Origin: Thermodesulfovibrionales bacterium
GTDB taxonomy: Bacteria; Nitrospirota; Thermodesulfovibrionia; Thermodesulfovibrionales; SM23-35
Direction of reading: 5' to 3'
Assembly (NCBI GenBank): GCA_030019415.1
Contig: JASEEX010000024.1
Coordinates: 1-32,820, forward strand
DNA: 32,820 nt
The first letter of the stretch is position 1. Every line of letters starts with the position of its first letter. The position numbers were made by a program, and so were the translations under genes. The notes under the pieces were generated by a model. The model was not told the origin of the DNA. It saw only the letters and a list, made by a program, of their open reading frames with translations, and searched no databases. Positions 1-7,172 of this stretch are shown here, piece after piece.

Positions 1-822
1 GACAGCATCATAGCGTTAAGGAAGAGGAGGAACGCTGAGGTAAAGGAAATAGTTCTGGATGCCACACCTAATGTTAATTGCATAGAGGGTAAAGAACTCT
101 GGTGGCGTGAGGTAAGGAATGCTGAAGGGATTCGTTATATAGTTTGCAGGAATCCTGAAGTAGCGGAGTTACAGAGGCAGATGCGTGAGGAGAACATAAA
201 GGCGCTAATGGATGAACTTAAAAAGATAAAAGAAGGGATAGAGAAGTTAAAAAGGAAGGCTTCATTAAAGAGAGTTGTTAGTCAGGTAGAGAAAGTTCTC
301 AGGCATAAACATGGTCGCAGGCTAATTGGTTATAAGGTAGATGAAAAAGACGGAAGATTAAGTTATTGGATAAAAGAGGAATCCTTAAAGATAGAAGAGG
401 CATTGGATGGTGTGTACATCTTGATGACGGAAGAACAGAGGATGAGTGCAAAAGAAGTGATAGAGGCATACAAAGATTTGACCGATGTGGAGCGTGCATT
501 CAGGACAATGAAGAGCGCGTTACAGTTGAGACCGTTTTACCACTGGACAGAGAATCGTGTAAGGGCCCATGCATTGATCTGTTATCTTGCGTTTTTGATA
601 GAGAGATATGTAGAGAAGGCACTGAAGCATCACAACGTTGGATTTAGCGCCAGGACTGCATTTGAGAGTTTATCACAACTTGGGGCTGCTGTAATGGAAG
701 TTGATGAAGAAAGATATACCTATATCAGTGAGCCTTCAAGGAGAGATAGAATAATTTTTAATGCCCTTGGTCTTAAATTCCCCCTTCGATGCATGATTGA
801 AAAGACAAAAGGGAATATGTAG
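1..822 (+). CDS. IS1634-type (DDE) transposase, 5' end missing
   Basis: The reading frame is open from base 1, well upstream of the ATG used in the ORF track (181), so this is the C-terminal ~273 residues of a longer protein cut by the window edge. The segment YKDLTDVERAFRTMKS followed by LRPFYHWTENRVRAH and a hydrophobic ICYLAFLIERYVE is the pattern I know from the last catalytic block of IS1634/IS4-superfamily DDE transposases; the glutamate in DVERAFR would be the final acidic catalytic residue. An Arg/Lys/Glu-rich helical region (residues ~60-95 of the visible part) precedes it. The frame ends with TAG and shows no internal stop, so this part may still be functional. Its 3' end lies only 60 bp from a truncated gene on the other strand. 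Confidence 0.85.
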   Translation, partial: DSIIALRKRRNAEVKEIVLDATPNVNCIEGKELWWREVRNAEGIRYIVCRNPEVAELQRQMREENIKALMDELKKIKEGIEKLKRKASLKRVVSQVEKVLRHKHGRRLIGYKVDEKDGRLSYWIKEESLKIEEALDGVYILMTEEQRMSAKEVIEAYKDLTDVERAFRTMKSALQLRPFYHWTENRVRAHALICYLAFLIERYVEKALKHHNVGFSARTAFESLSQLGAAVMEVDEERYTYISEPSRRDRIIFNALGLKFPLRCMIEKTKGNM

Positions 823-888
823 TGCAAATACGAAAAGACAAATGTTTTAATATCAAGGCTTTTCGTGTAGAGGTTGTTGAACTTAAGT
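1..888 (+). mobile_element. Insertion sequence, right-hand part (left end outside window)
   Basis: The transposase reading frame plus about 65 bp of non-coding sequence reaches a neighbouring gene that stops abruptly, so the insertion boundary is probably near 885-890. The non-coding end contains an inverted repeat ACGAAAAG (830-837) and CTTTTCGT (859-866). I could not identify the terminal inverted repeat or target duplication because the other end is not in the window, so the boundary is approximate. Confidence 0.5.
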
Positions 889-1587
889 AACAAAACGCCT
901 TACAGCAGCCAGCCCATGACCTCTGCCCTTGTCAGTGTACCGTGAGGCGCCATGAAGCAATGCCCTCTCTATAGCGTCAAGGTCGCCTTTTAACTTAAAC
1001 CTCTCTGATAAGGATTTCCTGAAGCCTATACCAATATCCATGGCGGCAATCTTTACAACATTTTTGTTCATGTTCTGGAAATGATACTTCTGTATTCCTA
1101 CAAAACCGGTATTTTCACTGTGTTCAAGTATATTCTGGCATACCTCTGAAAGGGCAACTATAAAGCCACTCATTGCCCTTTCATCATAGTGGAGATGCCG
1201 GGTAAGAATTGCATGGGCACGTTCTTTGACCCTTCCAACAATAAAGTGAATATCATCTGATTTTTCTATAGGTGTGATCTCAAGGAGGACATCTGAATAG
1301 GAACTCCTTAGATATTTATCAGAAATCGCTGGTTCAGATGGTTCAAGTCGGAAATACTGCCCAGCATATCTAAAGAAGTCCATCCTTTCAAGATATCGAA
1401 GGACATCCTCCGATGTGGGAAGATAAAGAATTTGCCTTATCCTTTTTAATTTAAAGAATGCCCCTGCCTCCAAGAGCCCAACCATACCATAGGGATCGAT
1501 GAACTGAATATCCCTTAAATCAACAGGAGTACTTTCTGTTGCAGATAAAATAACCGACTCGAAGGTCTCATCACTTAATTGAATCAC
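883..1587 (-). pseudogene. STAS plus histidine-kinase-like ATPase protein, C-terminus lost next to an IS
   Basis: Residues ~1-80 look like a STAS-type domain (VDLRDIQFIDPYGMVGLL, then YLERMDFF), as in anti-sigma-factor antagonists. Residues ~110-234 are a GHKL/HATPase domain: N-box EVCQNILEHS, G1 motif DIGIGFR and G2 motif KGRGHGLAAVRRFV. The frame stops one residue after the G2 helix, so the last strand and the G3 region expected in this fold (roughly 30-45 residues) are absent. The stop lies about 60 bp from an IS transposase end, so loss by insertion is the likeliest cause. The gene overlaps the 92-aa gene before it by 4 bp (ATGA), as the last gene of the kdsB operon. The intact protein would be expected to act in a partner-switching or anti-sigma-like circuit; whether the shortened form binds ATP is doubtful. 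Confidence 0.7.
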
Positions 1588-1862
1588 AGCCCCATCTTTC
1601 TTAATGCCTCATCAGCTAAACTACTTGAAGCAGGTGCCTCCTCAGACAGATATAGCATCACCCCGCCTTTGACAGGCCTCAACACGATCTTTCCTTCCTG
1701 AGCTAATCTGTTTGTAATCTCAACAGGATTTTCACCATCAAAATATTTCTTGAATGCACTATTAAATCCAGAATATACAGAATGGATCCCCTTGTATCCC
1801 TCTTTCCTTAAACTCACGATTGCCCTCTTTACAAACTCTTCATAACTTAGTTTCTCTGGCAT
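1584..1862 (-). CDS. Small conserved-looking protein of unknown function (92 aa)
   Basis: I do not recognise a named family. The protein begins with charged helices (LSYEEFVKRAIVSLRKEGYKG) and has a region VEITNRLAQEGKIVLRPVKGG whose helix followed by two strands resembles the recognition helix and wing of winged-helix proteins, so DNA binding is possible but unproven. Its ATG has a strong Shine-Dalgarno sequence (AAGGAGGG) located inside the end of the UPF0158 gene, and its stop overlaps the start of the STAS/ATPase gene by 4 bp. This tight coupling suggests the two products work together, for example as a regulator and its DNA-binding partner. Confidence 0.65.
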   Translation of the reverse strand: MPEKLSYEEFVKRAIVSLRKEGYKGIHSVYSGFNSAFKKYFDGENPVEITNRLAQEGKIVLRPVKGGVMLYLSEEAPASSSLADEALRKMGL

Positions 1863-2427
1863 AGTCTGCTCCCTCCTTTTTCTTTTTTGAATAAATTTGC
1901 TCCGGCTTCACCCCTATAGACTCCAGCCATTCTATAATTATCTTTTTCATTGCCTTTGCGTTATAGCCATGCCATCTTTTCCTCTCCTTTGGATAATCAA
2001 TGAGGACATTTTTGAATCTCCTGAATGCACCTTTTCCATCAAGGGCATTGGTAAGTTCTTCTTTGAGGGCAGGGTCTTTAACGGTCTCTATAAAGTCGGC
2101 CATGATATTATGTGCCCCGGACGAATCCCTTTCCGGGATACGGATATATCGGCCATCTTCACCGAGGAGGACCTCCAGCGCCAGCTCCACTTCATCTTCC
2201 ATCCAATAAGGCAGGTCGGGTTCCTCATCAAATTGTATATATTCTATATTATCTCCTATATCATCGTAATTACCTTCATATAGTCTTACTCTAACCTCAC
2301 TTAGGATATCCTCTGAAAGGGCTATAATCTCCCCTGTCCTAAGGTCGAGGAAGTAGTCAAAGGAATCCCTAACAACATCTTCCATGGCCTTCTGGATCTC
2401 ATCAAAATTTACTCTCAATTTTTTCAT
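1840..2427 (-). CDS. UPF0158 family protein
   Basis: The C-terminal half carries the segments I associate with UPF0158: GRYIRIPERDSSGAHNIM, FIETVKDPALKEEL and GKGAFRRFKNVLIDYPKERKRW. The biochemical role of the family is unknown. I place the start at 2427 (MKKLRVNFDEIQKAM), not 2478 as in the track, because AGAAGG lies 7 nt upstream of this ATG and the extra 17 residues lie inside the preceding gene. The protein is then 195 aa and very acidic in its first half. The frame overlaps the DUF1284 gene by 26 bp and the 92-aa gene by 23 bp, so all are translationally coupled. Confidence 0.8.
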   Translation of the reverse strand: MKKLRVNFDEIQKAMEDVVRDSFDYFLDLRTGEIIALSEDILSEVRVRLYEGNYDDIGDNIEYIQFDEEPDLPYWMEDEVELALEVLLGEDGRYIRIPERDSSGAHNIMADFIETVKDPALKEELTNALDGKGAFRRFKNVLIDYPKERKRWHGYNAKAMKKIIIEWLESIGVKPEQIYSKKKKEGADYARETKL

Positions 2428-2812
2428 TACACACCCTTCTCCAGTCGCAATTTTTACAATAGTCTCTTGACCACTCATGGAATACCTCGGGGATCTTTAC
2501 CTTTATATCAGGCCATTTTACTTTCGTATTGACTTCCAATTTTAGCAACTCTATCGCCTTACTGTCCATCTCCCTTATCTCGGCATCTCCGTCTTTATCA
2601 TAAACACACTTGCCCCTTTTGAGATAGGGGCACTTTTTGCAGATATCATCTGCCCCTGAGCAAACCTCTATCTCCTCTCCAGCCTCAGCCCTTTCCAGGA
2701 CCTTCCTGAGATTCGCCACAAATTCAGAGTTATAACCTTTTCCACTAAAGAAGTGAAGACAGATGAGGTGATGGCCTCTGAGTTTTATGGCTGGCTTTGA
2801 GAGGGAACTCAT
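2402..2812 (-). CDS. DUF1284 domain protein, cysteine-rich
   Basis: The opening KLRGHHLICLHFFSGKGYNSEFVANL is the typical start of DUF1284 proteins. There are two cysteine groups: one in the middle (C..C..C plus C of GKCVYD, residues ~51-69) and one at the C-terminus (DYCKNCDWRRVCNEK). They suggest an iron-sulfur cluster or zinc; this is inference from spacing only. The length of 136 aa is normal for the family, whose function is not established. The gene starts 14 bp after the queC stop and overlaps the UPF0158 gene. The Shine-Dalgarno sequence is weak, so the start is somewhat uncertain. Confidence 0.8.
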   Translation of the reverse strand: MSSLSKPAIKLRGHHLICLHFFSGKGYNSEFVANLRKVLERAEAGEEIEVCSGADDICKKCPYLKRGKCVYDKDGDAEIREMDSKAIELLKLEVNTKVKWPDIKVKIPEVFHEWSRDYCKNCDWRRVCNEKIESKF

Positions 2813-2826
2813 TCCTGGGTCTCTTA

Positions 2827-3660
2827 TTAAGGCTTGATTAAAGGATCTTTTATACCCGCCTCTTTAAATCCCTTTGCTCTAAATACACAGCTATCACATA
2901 AACCGCAGGGGATTAATTCGGAGTTCGGTCCTGAATCAAGTTCAGGATGGAGTTTGGAGTTTTCTTCTTTGTAACTTTGAACTCCTGCGATAGCAGGCTG
3001 TGGGTCGTAGCAGCTCCATGTCAGGGAATAATCAAGCCCCAGTTCAACGCCTTTTTTTATTATCTCAGATTTTTTCATTGATATAAGAGGTGTCCGTATC
3101 ATAAACCTTAACCTGCCCTCGACAGATGCCTTTGTTGCAAGGTTTGCCATGTCCTCGAAGGCCCAGAGATACTCTGGCCTGCAGTCTGGATAACCGCTAT
3201 AGTCTATGGCGTTCGCACCTATAAAAATATCCTCTGCCTCGAGGACCTCTGCCCAGGCAAGGGCAAAGGACAGGAATATGGTATTGCGGGCAGGGACGTA
3301 GGTTACTGGAATAGTCGAGAGTCGAGAGTCGAGAGTCGAGAGTCTGGGATCTTCCATTTTTGTATTTTGACTCCTGACTCCTTCCGCCTTTGGCGGATGA
3401 CTCCTGACGTTTTTGGGTACCTCCATATCCGATGTAAGGGCTGAGCCTCCAATATCTCTGAGATCAAATCTTATGATGAGATGTTTTTTTGCCCCAAGGG
3501 CTGAGGCGACCATCCGCGCAGAGGTGAGTTCTCTTTTATGCCTCTGATTATAATCAAAGCTCAGGGCATATAATTCATATCCCTCAGATTTTGCAACTGC
3601 AAGGGTTGTCGATGAATCAATTCCGCCGCTCAGGAGTACCACAGCCTTTCTTTCCTTCAT
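2827..3660 (-). CDS. queC: 7-cyano-7-deazaguanine synthase with two repeat-derived insertions
   Basis: QueC converts 7-carboxy-7-deazaguanine to preQ0 with ATP and ammonia, for queuosine in tRNA. The PP-loop [12 protein letters not shown] is at the N-terminus. [20 protein letters not shown] is the core QueC signature, and the zinc cysteines are in SCYDP and CGLCDSC. At 277 aa it is about 50 residues longer than usual. The excess lies in two places that look foreign: residues ~85-116, which contain a 7-bp tandem repeat read as [11 protein letters not shown], and residues ~222-250, between the first zinc cysteine and the CxxCxxC cluster, which contain a palindromic repeat. Both insertions keep the frame open and fall where loops are expected, so the enzyme may still fold. 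The gene overlaps plsY by 4 bp (ATGA). Confidence 0.93.
   Translation of the reverse strand: MKERKAVVLLSGGIDSSTTLAVAKSEGYELYALSFDYNQRHKRELTSARMVASALGAKKHLIIRFDLRDIGGSALTSDMEVPKNVRSHPPKAEGVRSQNTKMEDPRLSTLDSRLSTIPVTYVPARNTIFLSFALAWAEVLEAEDIFIGANAIDYSGYPDCRPEYLWAFEDMANLATKASVEGRLRFMIRTPLISMKKSEIIKKGVELGLDYSLTWSCYDPQPAIAGVQSYKEENSKLHPELDSGPNSELIPCGLCDSCVFRAKGFKEAGIKDPLIKP
2917..2962. repeat. Palindrome plus 7-bp repeats inside queC (second insertion)
   Basis: TCCTGAA (2929-2935) and TTCAGGA (2941-2947) form a perfect 7-bp stem around the loop TCAAG. It is flanked by TTCGGAG/TTCGGTC (2917-2930) and by two copies of GGAGTTT (2949-2962), again with a 7-bp period. It belongs to the same family as the repeats in kdsB and near 17.83 kb. 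Confidence 0.9.
3314..3344. repeat. Heptanucleotide tandem repeat (GTCGAGA, 4.4 copies) inside queC
   Basis: Four perfect copies of GTCGAGA plus GTC lie within the first queC insertion. Nearby are two copies of GACTCCT (3369-3382), a third GACTCCT (3399-3405) and a short palindrome CCGCC-TTT-GGCGG. A change of one repeat unit would shift the queC frame. Confidence 0.97.
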
Positions 3661-4241
3661 AGGCGTTGTCCTACCCTCCTTTCAGTGCCTTTTATGAGCC
3701 TTCGAATGTTATCTCTATGGCGTATAATAATAAGTGCTGTCATAAGAATAGCGACAAGCAGTTTTTCCTTACTGTCAAATAGTGCAATGTTCAATGGTAG
3801 AAGTCCAAATGATACAAGTGCTCCCAAGGAAGAATATCTTGTAGTTAAGACAACCACCAGCCATATTACAAATGTAAAGAGGGCTGTTTGTGGAGAGTAA
3901 AGGCTCAGCACCCCGAGGCTTGTGGCAACGCCCTTACCTCCCCTAAAACCCAGGAAAATAGAAAAGTTATGACCAAGGACTGCTGAGAGGCCGATGAGGC
4001 CTTCATAGAGAGGCCCTGCTCCAAAATACTTTCCCAGTGCAACTGCTATAGTTCCTTTGAGGATATCTCCAAGAAGTGTTACGGCAGCGGGCCATTTGCC
4101 AAGAGACCTCAGGACGTTTGTTGCACCTATGTTTTTGCTCCCAACCTTTTTGAGATCAACTCCTTTAGCCTTTGCTATGATCACTCCAATAGGGATCGAG
4201 CCGAGGATAAAAGAGATCACTGCAAGTATAATGTATTTCAT
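3657..4241 (-). CDS. plsY: Acyl-phosphate:glycerol-3-phosphate acyltransferase
   Basis: PlsY is the inner-membrane enzyme that moves an acyl group from acyl-phosphate to glycerol-3-phosphate, the first acylation of phospholipid synthesis. The three conserved loop motifs of the family are visible: [11 protein letters not shown] at the N-terminus, [15 protein letters not shown] followed by GDILKG, and [21 protein letters not shown]. The 194 aa and about five hydrophobic segments are typical. It overlaps pgsA upstream and queC downstream by 4 bp each (ATGA), placing it in a phospholipid pair with pgsA. Confidence 0.96.
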   Translation of the reverse strand: MKYIILAVISFILGSIPIGVIIAKAKGVDLKKVGSKNIGATNVLRSLGKWPAAVTLLGDILKGTIAVALGKYFGAGPLYEGLIGLSAVLGHNFSIFLGFRGGKGVATSLGVLSLYSPQTALFTFVIWLVVVLTTRYSSLGALVSFGLLPLNIALFDSKEKLLVAILMTALIIIRHRDNIRRLIKGTERRVGQRL

Positions 4242-4771
4242 ATCCTTTTCCAGAACGATATGGTGTACTGTACCCCTGATACCACAGCGAGCACAAGGGC
4301 TACCCAGATCAAGACAATACCAATATCATAGAGATCAATATCAAAGAGGCTCCCCATGAGGATGAGGCAGAGAATGGCAACCATCTGTGTAGCGGTTTTT
4401 ATCTTTCCGCCCATCTCAGCAGGTATGACAAGATTCTTTGAAAGGGCAACAGCCCTGAGACCTGTTACAAAGAATTCTCTCGCAATGATGACGATCGCTA
4501 TCCACGCAGGCAGCCTTTCCATCTCAACGAGCACGATAAGGGCAGAGATTACCAGGAACTTGTCGGCAATGGGATCGAGGATAACGCCCACCTTTGTTAT
4601 CTCACCCGAGTGTCTCGCAAAATACCCATCAAGGTAATCTGTTAATGAGGCGATACCGAAGATAATGGCACCTACTACTGGATGCTGATAGACAGCTAAT
4701 ATAAAAATTGGAACCAGAACAATCCTGCTGAGGGTCAAGACTGTCGGAAGGTTAAGTCTTAGAGTACTCAT
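4238..4771 (-). CDS. pgsA: CDP-diacylglycerol-glycerol-3-phosphate 3-phosphatidyltransferase
   Basis: This membrane enzyme makes phosphatidylglycerol phosphate from CDP-diacylglycerol. The CDP-alcohol phosphotransferase signature D-x2-DG-x2-AR-x8-G-x3-D-x3-D is complete in DYLDGYFARHSGEI...GVILDPIAD (residues ~42-67). The N-terminal LNLPTVLTLSRIVLVPIFI and several hydrophobic helices are also typical, as is the length of 177 aa. The first 20 bp overlap the end of kdsC, and its end overlaps plsY by 4 bp. The pathway partner plsY follows directly. Confidence 0.95.
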   Translation of the reverse strand: MSTLRLNLPTVLTLSRIVLVPIFILAVYQHPVVGAIIFGIASLTDYLDGYFARHSGEITKVGVILDPIADKFLVISALIVLVEMERLPAWIAIVIIAREFFVTGLRAVALSKNLVIPAEMGGKIKTATQMVAILCLILMGSLFDIDLYDIGIVLIWVALVLAVVSGVQYTISFWKRI

Positions 4772-5300
4772 CTAAAATGCCTTCCCATAATCCTTTTGCC
4801 TTAAGAAGGAAATCACATACCTCCCTCACTGCTCCTCTGCCTCCGTTGTTTTTTGTTACCATCATCGCGGCAGCCTTAGCCTCATCAGCAGCATCTGCAA
4901 CAGCAACAGAAAATCCCGAGCCCTTGAGGAGGGGGAGGTCAACAATATCATCCCCGACATATGCAACCTCCTTAGAGTCAACTGAGTATTTTTCGATCAA
5001 ATGACGATAAGCAACTCTCTTGTCATAGCACTTCTGATAGACCTCTGTAATTCCGACCTCACGAGCCCTCCTTTCAACAACCTTTGAATACCTGCCTGTA
5101 ATCATAGCCACAATAATCCCTGCCCTGATAAGCATCTTAATTCCATGTCCATCTCGCACATGAAAGGACTCGAACTCATTACCCTCGTTGTCAAGAATAA
5201 TACTTCCATCTGTAAGTACGCCGTCAACATCAAGTATAATGAGCTTAATCTTCTTGGCAATCTCGAGAAGTTCTTTCTCTTTTATATCATTATCCGTCAT
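4752..5300 (-). CDS. kdsC: 3-deoxy-D-manno-octulosonate 8-phosphate phosphatase
   Basis: KdsC is a HAD-family phosphatase that removes phosphate from Kdo-8-phosphate to give Kdo. HAD motif I is LDVDGVLTDG (residues ~20-29), motif II MITGR, the lysine region CYDKRVAY and motif IV YVGDDIVDLPLL. The NNGGRGAVREVCDFLL tail is characteristic of KdsC. The 182 aa length without a cap domain is usual for the tetrameric KdsC type. The gene starts 4 bp after kdsD ends and overlaps pgsA by 20 bp. Confidence 0.95.
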   Translation of the reverse strand: MTDNDIKEKELLEIAKKIKLIILDVDGVLTDGSIILDNEGNEFESFHVRDGHGIKMLIRAGIIVAMITGRYSKVVERRAREVGITEVYQKCYDKRVAYRHLIEKYSVDSKEVAYVGDDIVDLPLLKGSGFSVAVADAADEAKAAAMMVTKNNGGRGAVREVCDFLLKAKGLWEGILDEYSKT

Positions 5301-5304
5301 CGCC

Positions 5305-6273
5305 TTAAACTATTCCCTGCTTCAATATATCGTGCAGGTGGATTATCCCGATTGCCCTTCCGTCTCCGCCAGGTACCACCAGGGCTGTTATCGAATAACT
5401 TTCCATAATGGATAGTGCCTTTGCAGCAAGTTCTTCTTCAGATACTGTCTTTGGATTTCTTGTCATAACCTCTTCTGCTGTCAACTCAAAGAGCCTCCCA
5501 CCCCACTTTTCTATTCCCCTTCTTAAATCTCCATCAGTTATTATCCCTGCGATCCTGCTGTTGCTGTCCAGGACAATGGTATGGCCGAGCCTCTTTGAAG
5601 ACATCTCTATTACTGTCTTTGACATTGGAGTTCCGAGGAAAACCTTCGGGATTTTATCCCCTGTATGCATGAGGTCTTTTACCTTTATAAAAAGCTTTTT
5701 ACCGATGCTCCCTCCAGGATGGAAAAAGGCAAAGTCCTCCTCTTTAAACCCCCTCTTCATGAGCAGGGCCACTGCCAGGGCATCACCCATTGCCATGGTT
5801 GCGGTAGTTGATGCAGTAGGCACGATCCCGAGAAGGCATGCCTCCTCTTTTACCGATACATCGAGGGTCACATCAGCTACCTTAGAAAGGGTTGAATCAG
5901 GGTTTCCCGTCACTGAAATGAGGCGAACATTAAACCTTTTCAGAAAGGGTATCAATCCCACAATCTCTTCTGTCTCACCGCTATTTGAGATGGTGATTAT
6001 CACATCATCAGATGTGACCATACCTAAATCGCCGTGAGTTGCTTCGGCAGGATGGAGGAAAAAGGCAGGCGTGCCGGTTGATGCCAGTGTGGCTGCTATC
6101 TTTTTGCCCACAAGACCTGACTTGCCCATGCCGGTCACAACAACTCTACCTTTGCTTTGAAAGATAATCTCAACAGCCCTCTCAAAATTACTGTCAAGCT
6201 TTTCGACCAGGGCAAAGACAGCCTCTGCCTCTGTCTTTAAAACCCTCTTTGCTATATCAAGGATGTTGTCCAT
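5305..6273 (-). CDS. kdsD: D-arabinose 5-phosphate isomerase (KpsF/GutQ type)
   Basis: The enzyme turns ribulose-5-phosphate into arabinose-5-phosphate, the precursor for KdsA. The N-terminal SIS domain (residues ~40-180) has GMGKSGLVGKKIAATLASTGTP, HGDLGMV and ITISNSGETEEI. Two CBS domains fill the C-terminal third (from about VKDLMHTGDKIP, and VMTRNPKTVSEEELA to IIHLHDILKQGIV). The length of 322 aa matches the SIS-CBS-CBS type. It follows kdsA in the operon after a 66-bp spacer and leads directly into kdsC. Confidence 0.95.
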   Translation of the reverse strand: MDNILDIAKRVLKTEAEAVFALVEKLDSNFERAVEIIFQSKGRVVVTGMGKSGLVGKKIAATLASTGTPAFFLHPAEATHGDLGMVTSDDVIITISNSGETEEIVGLIPFLKRFNVRLISVTGNPDSTLSKVADVTLDVSVKEEACLLGIVPTASTTATMAMGDALAVALLMKRGFKEEDFAFFHPGGSIGKKLFIKVKDLMHTGDKIPKVFLGTPMSKTVIEMSSKRLGHTIVLDSNSRIAGIITDGDLRRGIEKWGGRLFELTAEEVMTRNPKTVSEEELAAKALSIMESYSITALVVPGGDGRAIGIIHLHDILKQGIV

Positions 6274-6339
6274 AGAATTCGTCCGCCCTGAATTTTTGTC
6301 GGTTGTAGAATCTCAACCTAATCCCCATGCCAAATCTCC

Positions 6340-7170
6340 CTAAAAATGGAAGGATTTTACTAACTCATATATGGCTTTAATAGTAGTTAGCACCTTCTCC
6401 ACTTCAGTCAGCTTTATCATATTCGGCCCATCACATAAGGCTTTGTCAGGCTCTGGATGGACCTCCATGAATAGACCATCAACTCCTACTACAACTGCTG
6501 CCCTTGCAAGGGGTTCTGCATATTCCCTTTGACCTCCTGAACAACTTCCCTGTCCACCCGGAAGTTGCAGGCTATGTGTAACATCAAAAATAACAGGGTA
6601 TCCAAAAGACCTCATTATAGATAATCCCCTGAAGTCAACAACGAGATTATTGTATCCAAAGGACGTTCCTCTTTCTGTGATGAAAAGGTTGTGATTGCCT
6701 GTGGAAACAAACTTATCAATAACATTCTTTATATCCCACGGTGCAAGGAACTGTCCCTTTTTAATATTTACAGGCTTTCCTGTTTTCGATGCCGCAAGAA
6801 TCAGATCAGTCTGTCTACATAAAAAAGCAGGTATCTGAAGGGCATCGAGGATCTCTGCAGCAGGCTTAACTTCTTCTACTGAATGGACATCAGAGATTAC
6901 AGGAATGTTAAATCTGCTCCTGACATCAGAAAGTATCTTTAAACCCCTATCGATTCCGGGTCCTCTATACGAGTTGAGGGATGTTCGATTTGCCTTATCA
7001 TAAGAGCTTTTGAATAAAAGAGGAAGCCCAAATCCTTTACATATTTCTTTCAGTCTTTCTGTAGTAGAGAATACAATATCCTCACTCTCAATAACACATG
7101 GGCCCGCAATAATAAAAAGTGGATTATTCCCCCCAAGGTTTGTATTTGCTATATTTATTTCCTTTGTCAA
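6340..7170 (-). CDS. kdsA: Kdo-8-phosphate synthase, metal-dependent class
   Basis: KdsA condenses phosphoenolpyruvate with arabinose-5-phosphate to Kdo-8-phosphate. Visible hallmarks are IIAGPCVIES, FKSSYDKANRTS, DVTHSLQLPGG, FMEVHPEP and CDGPNM. The cysteine in AGPC, with the His, Glu and Asp in the later motifs, corresponds to the metal ligands of the metal-dependent class (as in Aquifex); the E. coli type has Asn at that place. The 276 aa length is normal. The start lies 2 bp after the pyrG stop. The CTP synthase gene just before it provides the nucleotide used two steps later by KdsB. Confidence 0.96.
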   Translation of the reverse strand: MTKEINIANTNLGGNNPLFIIAGPCVIESEDIVFSTTERLKEICKGFGLPLLFKSSYDKANRTSLNSYRGPGIDRGLKILSDVRSRFNIPVISDVHSVEEVKPAAEILDALQIPAFLCRQTDLILAASKTGKPVNIKKGQFLAPWDIKNVIDKFVSTGNHNLFITERGTSFGYNNLVVDFRGLSIMRSFGYPVIFDVTHSLQLPGGQGSCSGGQREYAEPLARAAVVVGVDGLFMEVHPEPDKALCDGPNMIKLTEVEKVLTTIKAIYELVKSFHF

Positions 7171-7172
7171 TA

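Noticed and set aside
830-866. ACGAAAAG/CTTTTCGT inverted repeat as a terminator
   Set aside because: The loop is 21 nt, the stem is AT-rich and no T-run follows; more likely part of the IS end.
3300-3420. Tandem repeats in queC as a possible CRISPR-like array
   Set aside because: The units are 7 bp with no spacers and no cas genes are in the window.
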